Below are positions 14,003 through 23,282 of a stretch of 38,723 nt of DNA, one piece after another. Below the pieces are notes generated by a model. It worked only from the letters and a program-made list of their open reading frames with translations. It did no database searches and had not been told where the DNA came from. The translations under genes and the position numbers were made by a program. Position 1 is the first letter of the stretch, and each line of letters opens with the position of its first letter. Source of the stretch: Parapedobacter soli (GTDB lineage: Bacteria > Bacteroidota > Bacteroidia > Sphingobacteriales > Sphingobacteriaceae); contig NZ_JAMXAY010000023.1 of assembly GCF_025460835.1 (NCBI RefSeq), positions 35,106-73,828 of the forward strand, written 5' to 3'.

Positions 14003-15850
14003 TTATTTTAAAACCTCAAAAACAGCTGTTGTTTTAGCCGCCAGTCGTATGGGAGCCTTGACATCGACGACCTCTCCGGTAATGATATCTTTGAGCCGGG
14101 TTGCGGTTTGTATACGCTCCGTAAACCGGCCGGTCGATACCGTTCTACTTTCTTCTGCGGTATTCATCACCACCATCACAGTTTTGTCGCCGTTATACCT
14201 GAAATACACATATATCGCGTCTTCCGGCACATATTGCATCAATTTGCCCGTTTGAAGTACCGGATTATCGCGGCGGTATGTGGCGAGCTTCTTTACGTAT
14301 CCGAATAGATCATTTTCCACCACCGAACGGCCCGATGGCGTAAACTTATCCACCGTATCGGTCGGCCACCCACCGGGAAAATCTTCACGAACCAGTCCAT
14401 CGGGGTTTGCGAAGTTTTTCATCCCGATTTCAGCACCGTAATAAAGCTGGGGGATACCGCGCGTTGTAAACAGCCACGCCAATCCCGACTTGTATTTCGC
14501 GATATCCTCTCCCACCTCCGATAGGAAACGGCTCTTATCATGGTTATCCAAAAAGACAACGTTCCGGTAGGCGTCTTCGTAGACAAAATCATTAGCCAGT
14601 ATGCTGTAAAGGCGGTTCACACCGTCTGTCCATCCAAACGCGCCATTGAGCGCTTCAATAATCGCAAAATGGGTCTGGAAATCGGTCACACCCGGCATGT
14701 GGCTGTCGTAATCCTGATTGATTGTACTTCCCTGTGTATAAACGGCCTGGTTTGGCACCCCATGCACCCATGTTTCACCAAAAAAGGTGAGGTCGGGGTA
14801 TTCGGCTTTCACCTGTTGGGCCCAATCGGCCATATAAGCAAGGTCGTTATAGGCATACGTGTCTAACCTGAAGCCATCCACGCCGGCATATTCCACCCAC
14901 CAGATATGGCTCTGCGTGATGTAGTTGCGCACGAAGGGATTATCATGGTTCATATCAGGCATTGTCGGCACAAACCACCCATCGCTCATCCGCCTCTTAT
15001 CGGCTTCCGCCGCATAAGGATCAAACAGTACCTGGTCTTTGTAGGTCGTATTCGTGTATTCCGGCCAATGGTGCAGCCAATCGGATGATGGTGGATCGAT
15101 CACGGTCCAGTGCCTCAGCCCCACGTGGTTGTGCACCAAATCTTTTACCAGCTTCATTCCACGGCTGTGGAGTTCGTCGGCCAATTTCCGGTATAGCGCA
15201 TTGGTGCCCAACCTTGGGTCGATCTGATAGTATTCTGTTGCCGCATAGCCATGGTAAGAGGCCTGTTCCATGTCGTTGGTGAGCACCGGATTGAGCCATA
15301 CCGTGGTAACACCGAGGTCTTGCAAATAATCCAACCTATTGATAACACCTTGTAAGTCACCTCCATGCCGGTAATACATTGAGTCTCTATTGAGGGTAAT
15401 CTCGCGCATCCCAGCCACGACGTCGTTTGCCGTATCACCATTGGCGAAGCGGTCAGGCATAATCAGGTAAATCAGATCCTCACTGGTAACCCCCTGTGCC
15501 TTGGGCCGATTACGCTCCCGTTCTTTCAGCTCGTATGCGTAGGTGAAGGGTTGCTCGCCGGCTTTGGAAAACCGGATGTCCACTTGGCCGGCCTTAGCGG
15601 CGGGACCAATGTGGATATCCAGAAAAATATAGTTTGGGTTTTCTACCCGATGGCTCCGCAGCAGGGTTACCCCAGGGTAGTTTACTGCCGGCTCCCACAT
15701 GGTTATACCATGACCATAGACAACCAATTGAACCTCAGGATGCGCCATGCCCACCCACCAATTGAGCGGTTCCACGCGTTCGATTTGCGTGGCCTGTCCC
15801 AAGGCACTGGAGCCCCACAACAGTAAGATAAAAACAAGATAGCGTTTCAT
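14003..15850 (-). CDS. susA: SusA-like GH13 neopullulanase/cyclomaltodextrinase
   Basis: A 615-residue enzyme with a Sec signal peptide (LLLWGSSALGQA, cleavage near 19), so periplasmic. The order is an N-terminal cyclomaltodextrinase-type beta domain (about 22-115, VEPLNWWVGM), a GH13 barrel (about 125-530) and a C-terminal beta domain. All GH13 regions are intact: DLVHNH (237-242), GFRLD with nucleophile Asp330, FGET with acid/base Glu359, and LDNHD with Asp438. This matches Bacteroides SusA, which trims imported maltodextrins to maltose/glucose. Its stop is five bases before the mutase ATG, and its ATG is nine bases after the SusE stop; clearly one operon. Confidence 0.93.
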   Translation of the reverse strand: MKRYLVFILLLWGSSALGQATQIERVEPLNWWVGMAHPEVQLVVYGHGITMWEPAVNYPGVTLLRSHRVENPNYIFLDIHIGPAAKAGQVDIRFSKAGEQPFTYAYELKERERNRPKAQGVTSEDLIYLIMPDRFANGDTANDVVAGMREITLNRDSMYYRHGGDLQGVINRLDYLQDLGVTTVWLNPVLTNDMEQASYHGYAATEYYQIDPRLGTNALYRKLADELHSRGMKLVKDLVHNHVGLRHWTVIDPPSSDWLHHWPEYTNTTYKDQVLFDPYAAEADKRRMSDGWFVPTMPDMNHDNPFVRNYITQSHIWWVEYAGVDGFRLDTYAYNDLAYMADWAQQVKAEYPDLTFFGETWVHGVPNQAVYTQGSTINQDYDSHMPGVTDFQTHFAIIEALNGAFGWTDGVNRLYSILANDFVYEDAYRNVVFLDNHDKSRFLSEVGEDIAKYKSGLAWLFTTRGIPQLYYGAEIGMKNFANPDGLVREDFPGGWPTDTVDKFTPSGRSVVENDLFGYVKKLATYRRDNPVLQTGKLMQYVPEDAIYVYFRYNGDKTVMVVMNTAEESRTVSTGRFTERIQTATRLKDIITGEVVDVKAPIRLAAKTTAVFEVLK

Positions 15851-15859
15851 GCTATGGTG

Positions 15860-16882
15860 TTAATTTTTGACAATCTCGTAAGTCAACGCCGTCGGGTTCA
15901 TCACGATGGTGTAATCGCCCGCCTCGGAGATGGACAGGTCGGCCCCTCCTAAAGAGAGCGTGCCGTCAGCACCACCCAGATTCGTTCCCCAGTCGTGGTT
16001 TCGCCGAAACTTAAACGCACCGGGTTGCAAGGCCAGTGTGATGCTCCAATTACCGGCGCCGTCGTTCACGAATTTCATATCGCGGTCGGCATCCCAATTT
16101 GTTCCGGGGATGGCATTACCGATCAGCGACCAAACCGGCGAAGCCTCCATGGCCCAGGTATTGGTATTCAAGTTAACGGTAATTAGCATCATACCGCCGC
16201 CGGCCGGGGCTTTCATATTGGGTCCGTTTGATTCGAGCACACCGTCGCCCGCATCGCCGTAATTGAGATCCCACGATTTCGCCGGCGTGATCTTAAACTC
16301 CAGTTCATTTTCTGGGAATACCACAACACCGGTGTACACGCCGTTACCCGTTACGGAAACCAAGCTGTCGGCCGTAGCCGGATTCCAGCCCTGGTATCCA
16401 CCCGGCACATAAACCCACGATGTCAATGGAATCGGTTTCGAATTAACAGTAACCACATTGCTATAAACCGCTATATTGGATGAGATTGCCGATTTCAACC
16501 GGATTTCAACATCCGAATTTTCCTCCAGCGGCAGATTAAGTGACAGCAACAGGTTATTGAAATCCAACCCAGTATAGGCTATGGTTGTTGTCCCGTTTTC
16601 CAGCACAATCTCCCGCGGTGAGGCGAAATCCGCGCCCTTGGCCGCGAACTGCAACGAATAGACAATTCCGGCATTATACCCGAAATCGGAACCGGTGTAT
16701 GTAAACGAAATCACCTCGTCTTCCAAGGTTTCCCTTGTTAGCGACACGGAGGTCGCCGTACCGGATAGTGTGCCCGACGTACCTTCCCCGGCAATTGTTT
16801 TCACCTCATCTTTCTCACATCCCGTGAGCACCAGAAAACCTATACACAGTACAGACAGTAATTTATATACGTGCTTTTTCAT
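15860..16882 (-). CDS. SusE/SusF-family starch-binding outer-membrane lipoprotein
   Basis: A 340-residue lipoprotein: signal with lipobox VLTGC (Cys22) and an acidic mature start CEKDEV that fits surface export. The N-terminal SusE-type domain (about 35-150) is followed by two repeated starch-binding-like modules. Each starts with a tryptophan-rich strand (WVYVPGGYQGWNP, VWSLIGNAIPGTNWD) and ends in a similar strand (MLITVNLNTNTWAMEA, YTIVMNPTALTYEIV). It holds maltooligosaccharides at the cell surface next to SusCD. SusD ends 87 bases upstream and SusA begins nine bases downstream in the operon. Confidence 0.9.
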   Translation of the reverse strand: MKKHVYKLLSVLCIGFLVLTGCEKDEVKTIAGEGTSGTLSGTATSVSLTRETLEDEVISFTYTGSDFGYNAGIVYSLQFAAKGADFASPREIVLENGTTTIAYTGLDFNNLLLSLNLPLEENSDVEIRLKSAISSNIAVYSNVVTVNSKPIPLTSWVYVPGGYQGWNPATADSLVSVTGNGVYTGVVVFPENELEFKITPAKSWDLNYGDAGDGVLESNGPNMKAPAGGGMMLITVNLNTNTWAMEASPVWSLIGNAIPGTNWDADRDMKFVNDGAGNWSITLALQPGAFKFRRNHDWGTNLGGADGTLSLGGADLSISEAGDYTIVMNPTALTYEIVKN

Positions 16883-16969
16883 CTGTTTATTTTTTGTTTT
16901 ACAGTTGTCAGATGGAACCTTTGATGATCAACATAATCATGTCGGGTTCATATCTATAGTTCTTAACGA

Positions 16970-18550
16970 TCAATAACCAGTATTTTGATCAAGGTTCGTA
17001 TTCGCAATCACGTCGGACGTTGGCAGCGGCAGCAGGTTTCTGAATTCCTCGATGGACCGTCCATCTTTCACTCCGCCTTTCCACGGCCAGATGTAGCTTC
17101 CGCCAGTAAGTTTGCCGAAGCGGATCAAATCGGTGCGCCGATAACCCTCGAAATACAATTCCCGGGCGCGCTCATCCAAAATATCATCCAAGGTAAGGGT
17201 GGTCACATTGCCGCTTGCGTTTCCGTATGCCCGGGTGCGCAGTTGGTTGAAATAGTCCAGCGCCTGTGCGTTGGAACCCCCTGAGCCACCCCGCAAAACA
17301 GCTTCGGCATACATCAGGTACACATCGGCCAGACGGAACAACGGAAAATCCAACGAACTGAATGTACCTCCCTGGGATGCGCCAGCCTCGCCCGTCGATT
17401 TCACATTTTTGAATTTCGTGATACGCAGGCCGTCCGTAAACTCACCCAGTTCATCGTTTTCCAGCTTATCACCGAAAAACAGTGCGCGTTTGTCTGTTTC
17501 CCCACTGTAATCACCAAAAATCAGTGGCAACGCTTTGGTCGTCCGGTTTCCGCCCCAACCCCCGGTTGGTATACCGAAACTGGCAGGGACCATATCGCCA
17601 TTGATCGTCGAGTTGATCAGGAATGTCGTCCCACCGTAATTCTTGGTCTGCACACCGTCGTAATTAATGGTTAAGATAATCTCGTCTTTACTCGTTTGGT
17701 AGTTATCTTCCAAAAATAAGTAGGCATAGTTACCGGCCAGCGCATAGCCGCCATTAATCACTTTATTGGCGTAGGTGATGGCCTCGGTGTATTTGGGAGT
17801 CCCGATATATACCTCTGCATTGAGATACAAGCGCGCCAGCAACGTCCACACAGCACCTTGGTCGGCCCGTCCATATTCATTTTGCTTCGGCTGCATCATT
17901 TTCGACTCGATGTCTAAAAGCTCCTGCTCAATATAATCAAACAGATCGGCCCGCTGAATTTGCTGCGGCGCAACCTTTCCGATGATGTCTTCTTCGGTTA
18001 TGAAGGGTGGATTGCCAAACAGATCGAGTAGCACCCAGTATTGGTAAGCCCGCAAAAAGCGCGCTTCCGCCCGGTAGTTTTCTATTTCAGCGGTATTGGA
18101 TATCCCCCGTGCCGAAAGTTTTTCGGATGTACTTTCCCGCAGGAATTCGTTTGCCACCGTAATCGTATACAACGACCGGGTGTAAAGGCCTTTTACCATG
18201 ATATTGTCCGGTTCGGGCATACCATACACCATCTCCGGCACTCCGGGGTCGTTCCAGCCGCAGAGTGCCTCATCCGATGTGAGTTGCTGTATATTCCAGT
18301 ACAGGCGCAGGAAGTCGGATTGCCCCGCATCAATACCTGCCAAATCGCTGCTGCCCTCTCCACCGCCACCGGTCATCGCCAAGCTCCCGTACACTTTCAA
18401 AAAGGCTTCTTTATACCCTTCGGCAGAACCATACACCTGATCTGCCGTAATATCATTCTTGGGGGTCAGATTCAACGTATCCTCGCTGCACGACGTCACC
18501 GTGGCCGCTAACAGGATACCCCCTACTATATTGCTGATTATTCGTTTCAT
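16970..18550 (-). CDS. SusD/RagB-family nutrient-binding lipoprotein
   Basis: A 526-residue outer-membrane lipoprotein with lipobox TVTSC (Cys21) and acidic mature start CSEDTL. Typical SusD marks are the N-terminal LNLTPKNDIT, a TPR-like helical core (ARFLRAYQYWVLLDLFGNPP near 165-185, and ADVYLMYAEAVLRGG), and the C-terminal family segment DILDERARELYFEGYRRTDLIRFG. It forms the lid of the SusC channel and binds the glycan. It follows susC by 19 bases. Substrate assigned as alpha-glucan from neighbouring GH13/GH65 genes rather than from its own sequence. Confidence 0.95.
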   Translation of the reverse strand: MKRIISNIVGGILLAATVTSCSEDTLNLTPKNDITADQVYGSAEGYKEAFLKVYGSLAMTGGGGEGSSDLAGIDAGQSDFLRLYWNIQQLTSDEALCGWNDPGVPEMVYGMPEPDNIMVKGLYTRSLYTITVANEFLRESTSEKLSARGISNTAEIENYRAEARFLRAYQYWVLLDLFGNPPFITEEDIIGKVAPQQIQRADLFDYIEQELLDIESKMMQPKQNEYGRADQGAVWTLLARLYLNAEVYIGTPKYTEAITYANKVINGGYALAGNYAYLFLEDNYQTSKDEIILTINYDGVQTKNYGGTTFLINSTINGDMVPASFGIPTGGWGGNRTTKALPLIFGDYSGETDKRALFFGDKLENDELGEFTDGLRITKFKNVKSTGEAGASQGGTFSSLDFPLFRLADVYLMYAEAVLRGGSGGSNAQALDYFNQLRTRAYGNASGNVTTLTLDDILDERARELYFEGYRRTDLIRFGKLTGGSYIWPWKGGVKDGRSIEEFRNLLPLPTSDVIANTNLDQNTGY

Positions 18551-18569
18551 TGCTTCTGTTATTTAAGAA

Positions 18570-21536
18570 TTAAAACCCAAAGTTGAGGCCCAGGGAATAA
18601 ATCCTCGGCCGTGGATACAGGGTATAGTCTATACCGTCGAATATCTCCGGATCGATGCCTTTGTATTTGGAAATCACGAACACATTCTGGCAGTTGGCAT
18701 TGAGCGTCATGGTTACCGTACCCTCGCTGTTCAGGCTGCCCACGTCATAGGTCAGACCCAGGTTGTCCATTTTCAGGAACGAAGCGTTATTCATATAATA
18801 ATCGCTGAAATATTGGTTGTTGCTGAAGCCCGTTGCATATACATCGGTGGTAGCATTGTTGATGAAGCCCGAAGGGTTCAAGATGTTGCGGGCAACGCCG
18901 AAGTTTGAAGAGATATTATCGTACATGTAATTGTTAAAATTTGCCCGCAGCACCGTGGTCAATGTCAGCCGCTTGTAGTTAATCGACGTACTGAAGCCCA
19001 TAAAATATTCCGGGGCAGGGTCTTTGTAATAATACTGGTCGGCAGAGTTGACCACACCGTCGCCGTTCAAATCTTCGTAAACACCTTCCAACGGTGTTCC
19101 GGAGGCGTCATACACCTGTTTGCGCACATAAAACTGATAAGGGGCCAGTCCCACAGTATGGTATTGCAATACATTTCCCGTACCGCCTGTGATACCCCTG
19201 GCGGCCAACTGGTAGCCGGGGTTCTCATTCAACGTCAGGTTGGTCACCTTACCCTCGTTTACCGTGATATTGAAGCCGAATTCCCAATTGAGATTCTCCG
19301 AGCGGATGGCTTGCACGTTGATGCTACCTTCGATACCCCTGTTCTCCATGTTACCGACGTTGGTCAGCAGCTGGTTGCTATAGTTTGTTCCCACGGGGAT
19401 TTCGACGGTGGCGAGCAGGTCCTTGGTCTTTTTGCGGTACACGTCAATGGCACCGAAGATACGTCCACCCCAAAAGCCGTAATCCAAACCGATATTGGTT
19501 GTCGCCGTCGATTCCCAACGCAGGCTTTCATCGTAAGCAATAGGCGAATACATATGGTAAAACTGGTTACCCACCTGGTATTGGCTTTCATTTACGCTGT
19601 AATAGTAACTGGGTATGTAGCCATAATTGGTAATGCCGTCTTTATTGCCCGTTTCGCCATAGCTCACGCGCACCTTCAGATCCGATATGGCGTCGTTGTC
19701 GCGCAGGAAATTCTCCCCTTTGATGCGCCAGGTCAATGCCGCAGACGGAAAAATACCCCACCGTCCGTCCGGGTTAAATTTCGACGATCCATCGGCACGT
19801 ACCGTTCCCGACAGGATATAACGGTCAGCAATTGCGTAAATCAACCTTCCATAGTACGAAAGCAAGCGGTTTTGCTGTACGTCGTCGGGGAAGTTCGGTG
19901 TCGACAGCTCATCGCCGAAGGCATTGTAGCTAGCGAAGTTGATGTTCGTTACCTTATTGTCGTAATAACCATAGCCGGCCGTTAGATTAATGTTGCTTCG
20001 GATGCTTTCGATATCTTTGACGTAGTTCAGGTATGCTTCGATAAATGTGTTGTTCTGGTTTCCTTTATAACGCTGGAAAAAGCCGTTGTTGGCCGCATTG
20101 GACGCCGCGAACTCGGGGATGAATGTAGCTCCCCAACCCCGGGAAACATCATAGCCCACATTCACATTGGCGTGTAGGTCCGGAAGGAAGTGAAATGCAT
20201 AATCCAGTTGCAGGTTACCGAAACTGCGGTTCGACCAACCCCTGTTATCATAATTTTCCAACAGGGAGACCGGGTTCCTGGGCGACAGCGAATTGGGTAC
20301 ATCTCCCTCCATCCACTCGAAGTAGCCGCCAAACGGGCTGGATGCATCATAAACAGGCTGCGTAGGGTCGAATATAATCGCCGAACCAATCGCTCCGGTA
20401 TTGGCATAATCGTTATTGGTCAACGTCCCTTTCACATTCAGGTCTAATTTCAGGTGCCTGTCGAAGAACTTCGGCGACAGGTTGATGCCCGCCGTACCCC
20501 TTCTCATGTAATCTGTTTTCAAAACACCGGTCTGCTCAAGGTATCCGAGGGAGACCCGATAAGGCATATTTCCCACCCCGCCAGCGAACGCGAGGTTATT
20601 ATCGGATGTAAACGCTTGCTGGTAGATCAGGTCCTGCCAATCCGTATTGGCCGTGCCGAGCAGCTCTTTCTGGGAGCTTGTGCCTTTTTCATTCACAAAC
20701 GCCCTGACCTGGCCTGCAGTGAGTACATCCACCCTATTGGCGATGGTAGAAAGGGAATTTACTGACGACAAGGTTAAGCGCGGGCGCCCGATCGTCCCGC
20801 CTTTGGTCGTGATCAAAATAACTCCGTTGGATGCCCGCGATCCGTAAATGGCCGTAGCATTGGCATCCTTGAGGATGGTCATGGTCTCGATATCACTCGG
20901 ATTGATCAGCGACAACGGGTTAGGTGCACCCGTTATGCCGTCGCCGCTCAGCGGATTTCCGTCGACAACTATCAATGGATTGTTGCTGGCCGATAATGAC
21001 GCCCCACCACGGATGCGGATGGTACTGCCCGCACCGGGAGAACCGCCGTTGGAGGTAATGGTTACCCCGGCCACTTTTCCCTGGATCAGTTGATCGGGTG
21101 ACGTAATGGTTCCTTTTTGAAAGTCTTTGGACTGCACGTTGGCGACCGAACCGGTGAGGTGTTTCCGCTCCACGGTTCCGTAACCGATAACGACAACCTC
21201 TTCTAAACTTTCTGCCGATGCCACCATGGTGATTGCCGTATTTACTACCTGGCCCGAAACCGCTACCGCACGCTGTGCCGTTTCATAGCCGATGAAAGTG
21301 GCAACCAATGTGTAAGTACCATCGGGCACGTTGGTAAATGAGAATTCACCGGTGCCCGAAGTGCTTGCTGTCCGGCCGAGTTCTTGTATCGACACGGAAG
21401 CCCCTTCCAGGGGAACCAGCTGCTGATCGGTGACACGGCCGCTTATTGCGCCGCTTTGCGCATAGGCACCCAACACCGACACCATCAGCAGCCCTGAAAG
21501 CATCAATAATCGCTTAATGGAATAATTGTTCATCAT
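18570..21536 (-). CDS. SusC/RagA-family TonB-dependent outer-membrane transporter
   Basis: A 988-residue TonB-linked receptor. Signal peptide 1-27 (AYAQ). CarboxypepD_reg-like domain about 28-105 (ISGRVTDQQLVPLEGASVSI). SusC signature LEEVVVIGYGTVERKHLTGS (111-130), plug domain (IRGGASLSASNNPLIVVDG..., SNGVILITTKGG), then a long beta barrel ending YSLGLNFGF with the terminal aromatic. It imports maltodextrins across the outer membrane with its SusD partner. First structural gene of the operon. The predicted promoter and a 44-base palindromic operator lie about 350 bases upstream, leaving a long leader that contains a coding relic. Confidence 0.95.
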   Translation of the reverse strand: MMNNYSIKRLLMLSGLLMVSVLGAYAQSGAISGRVTDQQLVPLEGASVSIQELGRTASTSGTGEFSFTNVPDGTYTLVATFIGYETAQRAVAVSGQVVNTAITMVASAESLEEVVVIGYGTVERKHLTGSVANVQSKDFQKGTITSPDQLIQGKVAGVTITSNGGSPGAGSTIRIRGGASLSASNNPLIVVDGNPLSGDGITGAPNPLSLINPSDIETMTILKDANATAIYGSRASNGVILITTKGGTIGRPRLTLSSVNSLSTIANRVDVLTAGQVRAFVNEKGTSSQKELLGTANTDWQDLIYQQAFTSDNNLAFAGGVGNMPYRVSLGYLEQTGVLKTDYMRRGTAGINLSPKFFDRHLKLDLNVKGTLTNNDYANTGAIGSAIIFDPTQPVYDASSPFGGYFEWMEGDVPNSLSPRNPVSLLENYDNRGWSNRSFGNLQLDYAFHFLPDLHANVNVGYDVSRGWGATFIPEFAASNAANNGFFQRYKGNQNNTFIEAYLNYVKDIESIRSNINLTAGYGYYDNKVTNINFASYNAFGDELSTPNFPDDVQQNRLLSYYGRLIYAIADRYILSGTVRADGSSKFNPDGRWGIFPSAALTWRIKGENFLRDNDAISDLKVRVSYGETGNKDGITNYGYIPSYYYSVNESQYQVGNQFYHMYSPIAYDESLRWESTATTNIGLDYGFWGGRIFGAIDVYRKKTKDLLATVEIPVGTNYSNQLLTNVGNMENRGIEGSINVQAIRSENLNWEFGFNITVNEGKVTNLTLNENPGYQLAARGITGGTGNVLQYHTVGLAPYQFYVRKQVYDASGTPLEGVYEDLNGDGVVNSADQYYYKDPAPEYFMGFSTSINYKRLTLTTVLRANFNNYMYDNISSNFGVARNILNPSGFINNATTDVYATGFSNNQYFSDYYMNNASFLKMDNLGLTYDVGSLNSEGTVTMTLNANCQNVFVISKYKGIDPEIFDGIDYTLYPRPRIYSLGLNFGF

Positions 21537-21563
21537 GTTGTGTAAGGTTTAATCTGTATTCGT

Positions 21564-21695
21564 TTATTCATTTAACTTAGTTTTACTGTACAAGTGGTAT
21601 TCGCCGGGCTGTATCTTGTTGCCGTAGCCGACAGCCAGCATCTCGGTTGTTCCGGCCGGGTTATCGTGCCCAGTATCTGCAGGAAGTTTCGGCAT
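21564..21695 (-). pseudogene. 43-codon ORF / possible relic of a GH13 C-terminus in the susC leader
   Basis: The leader of susC contains an open frame of 43 codons, ATG at 21695 and TAA at 21566-21564, 27 bases before the susC ATG. The translation reads like the end of an alpha-amylase C-terminal beta domain, especially IQPGEYHLYS (28-37). In the same frame upstream to about 21833 the sequence remains protein-like (for example AVDAYKNYFN) but is broken by two stops. This suggests decay of a longer gene, perhaps an amylase once placed before susC. A functional short leader peptide is the alternative. A second overlapping frame at 21572-21817 looks less natural. Confidence 0.35.
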
Positions 21696-21857
21696 TGCAG
21701 GGCTTTACACATCAGTCGTTCCCCACGGTCGCCAGCAAAATGCATCAAGCTAACGCACCCTGTCAACAGTGTAAGACCGACCCGTGTTAAAATAATTCTT
21801 GTAAGCGTCAACTGCATAAAATCGGTTATCTAACTGGCCTCAATGCTAAGGTTTTAT

Positions 21858-21901
21858 CCTTTACATTGTTTTCGGGAACGTTCCCGAAAACAATGTAAAG
21901 G
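21858..21901. promoter_or_regulatory. 44-base perfect palindrome, likely LacI-family operator
   Basis: The two 22-base arms meet at 21879/21880 and are exact complements. The core GGGAACGTTCCC has the central CpG typical of LacI/GalR operators. The right edge overlaps the -7 box of the susC promoter, and the predicted transcript start lies inside the palindrome. Repression by the LacI protein encoded at 21977-22987 is the natural reading. LacI sites usually span about 16-20 bases, so the length is exceptional. Confidence 0.75.
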
Positions 21902-21925
21902 TAGGTATATTTTTGAAAGTGCCAA
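21896..21925 (-). promoter_or_regulatory. Predicted sus operon promoter
   Basis: Minus strand TTG (21925-21923), a 19-base spacer and TACCTTTA (21903-21896) fit the Bacteroidota promoter apart from the last base. It starts a leader of roughly 350 bases before susC. The -7 box shares six bases with the palindromic operator. Confidence 0.55.
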
Positions 21926-21976
21926 AAAAAAGTGGTTTTTTTTACGTCTGCCGAAGACAAAAAGCAGCGGATACGC

Positions 21977-22987
21977 CTAGGTTACGCTCGACTCACGCTC
22001 GATCAGGATAGACTCTAAAGTGATATGTTCATCGGGGGTCGATTTCAATCCCTTTGCCAGCGCATCGAACAAAACGGTGGCCGCCGTCGCACCCATATCG
22101 AATGCAGGCTGGGTCACCGTACTCAGTCCAGGGTTGAGCAAATCGGCTATCTCCAAACTCGAAAACCCGATTACTTTCAGGTCTGCAGGTATGGCGATGC
22201 CCTCTTGATGGCAAAACCGATAGGCTGCAATGGCCAAGCGTTCCACCGATGCGAATATGCCATCGGGCCGGAGGTTATAATATGCGCTTCTGAGCCGGTG
22301 TTCTATTTCCTGCCTATCGTTGGTACACTCCACCACCAACGCATCGTCCGGCTGCTGGCCGGCATCGCGCACGGCATCCAGGTAGCCCTGCAAACGTATC
22401 TTTCCGATAGACACGTGTTTGTTTACCACGAGATAAGCTACCCGGGTACAGCCGTTATCGATAAGGTGTCTTGTCGCCGCATAGCTACTTGCATAATCGT
22501 TGGCCGTCACGCGTGTGGCCTGCACATCATCGTAATAACGGTCGAAAAACACAAATGGGATATTTCGTTTTGCTAGAACGCCAAGATAACCGTGCTGGTA
22601 CTCCTCGCCCGATACGGACATCAGCACCCCTTCCACCCTGCCGTTGCCGATATCTGCAACAAAGGCAGCCTCCCGCTCGTAGTCGTCGTCGGTCACGTAG
22701 ATCAATGTATGGTACCCGTTTGAGCGGGCCACCTTCTCTATCCCATGGATAGCCTGTGAGAAAAAGTTATTCGCAAACTCAGGCACAATGATGGCGATGG
22801 TCCTGCTTTTCCGGTCGCGGAGATTGCTCGCGTAGAGATTGGGTTGATAACCCATGGCTGCGGCTGCCTCCAGGATACGCTGCTTGGTTTTCGCACTGAT
22901 ATCGCTATTGCCCCGAAAAGCCCGGGATACGGTCGACGTGGATAACCCCAACCGCTCAGCAAGCATTTTTATATTTACGGTATCCAT
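21977..22987 (-). CDS. LacI-family transcriptional regulator
   Basis: A 336-residue regulator. The N-terminal LacI helix-turn-helix and hinge (about 5-58) contain MLAERLGLSTSTVSRAFRG, then MGYQPNLYASNL. The periplasmic-binding-protein-like sensor follows (SRTIAIIVPEFANNFFSQAI at 61-80, GVLMSVSG, DGIFASVE, IGFSSLEIADLLNPGLSTV). It should bind the palindrome 76 bases downstream of its stop and control the sus operon, with maltose or a maltose derivative as a likely inducer. Transcribed in the same direction as susC but with its own upstream region; a terminator at 23064-23098 separates it from the gene before it. Confidence 0.93.
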   Translation of the reverse strand: MDTVNIKMLAERLGLSTSTVSRAFRGNSDISAKTKQRILEAAAAMGYQPNLYASNLRDRKSRTIAIIVPEFANNFFSQAIHGIEKVARSNGYHTLIYVTDDDYEREAAFVADIGNGRVEGVLMSVSGEEYQHGYLGVLAKRNIPFVFFDRYYDDVQATRVTANDYASSYAATRHLIDNGCTRVAYLVVNKHVSIGKIRLQGYLDAVRDAGQQPDDALVVECTNDRQEIEHRLRSAYYNLRPDGIFASVERLAIAAYRFCHQEGIAIPADLKVIGFSSLEIADLLNPGLSTVTQPAFDMGATAATVLFDALAKGLKSTPDEHITLESILIERESSVT

Positions 22988-23063
22988 AGCCTATTTATCA
23001 TTACAGTAACCAACAACGTACAATTATACGTATAGCCGTACCCATTATTGCATATATTCAAAT

Positions 23064-23101
23064 AAAAAGTCCCGATCGACTAACAACCAGGACTTTTTTT
23101 T
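23064..23101 (-). terminator. Terminator between the 24227-23283 gene and lacI
   Basis: AAAAAGTCC (23064-23072) pairs perfectly with GGACTTTTT (23090-23098) around a 17-base loop, and both sides carry T tracts. In the minus direction it would end the secreted-protein transcript. The rest of the 22988-23282 gap shows nothing else clear beyond a TATACGTATA palindrome at 23025-23034. Confidence 0.65.
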
Positions 23102-23282
23102 AAGTTTATAATTAGTTGGTTCTGCGCAATAAAAATATGGAAATTAAGTTGACATAGTCAAATAATTTAACGAAAATATCATATCAATCCGCACCATCAA
23201 CCATAACCCCCTGTTAGTCAAACCCCCACTCCCTTGTTTTCTGTGTATTCTGCTTTCCATTAATGTAACTTTTCGCGGTGTC

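Noticed and set aside
19158-19985. Plus-strand open frame of 275 codons.
   Set aside because: Antisense to the intact SusC gene; produced by codon bias in GC-rich coding sequence.
21572-21817. 81-codon minus-strand frame upstream of susC with an LTGC lipobox-like stretch.
   Set aside because: It overlaps a better protein-like frame; composition is erratic and the C-terminal part reads like an off-frame translation.
22025-22576. Plus-strand open frame of 183 codons.
   Set aside because: Antisense to the complete LacI regulator; no start context or family features.
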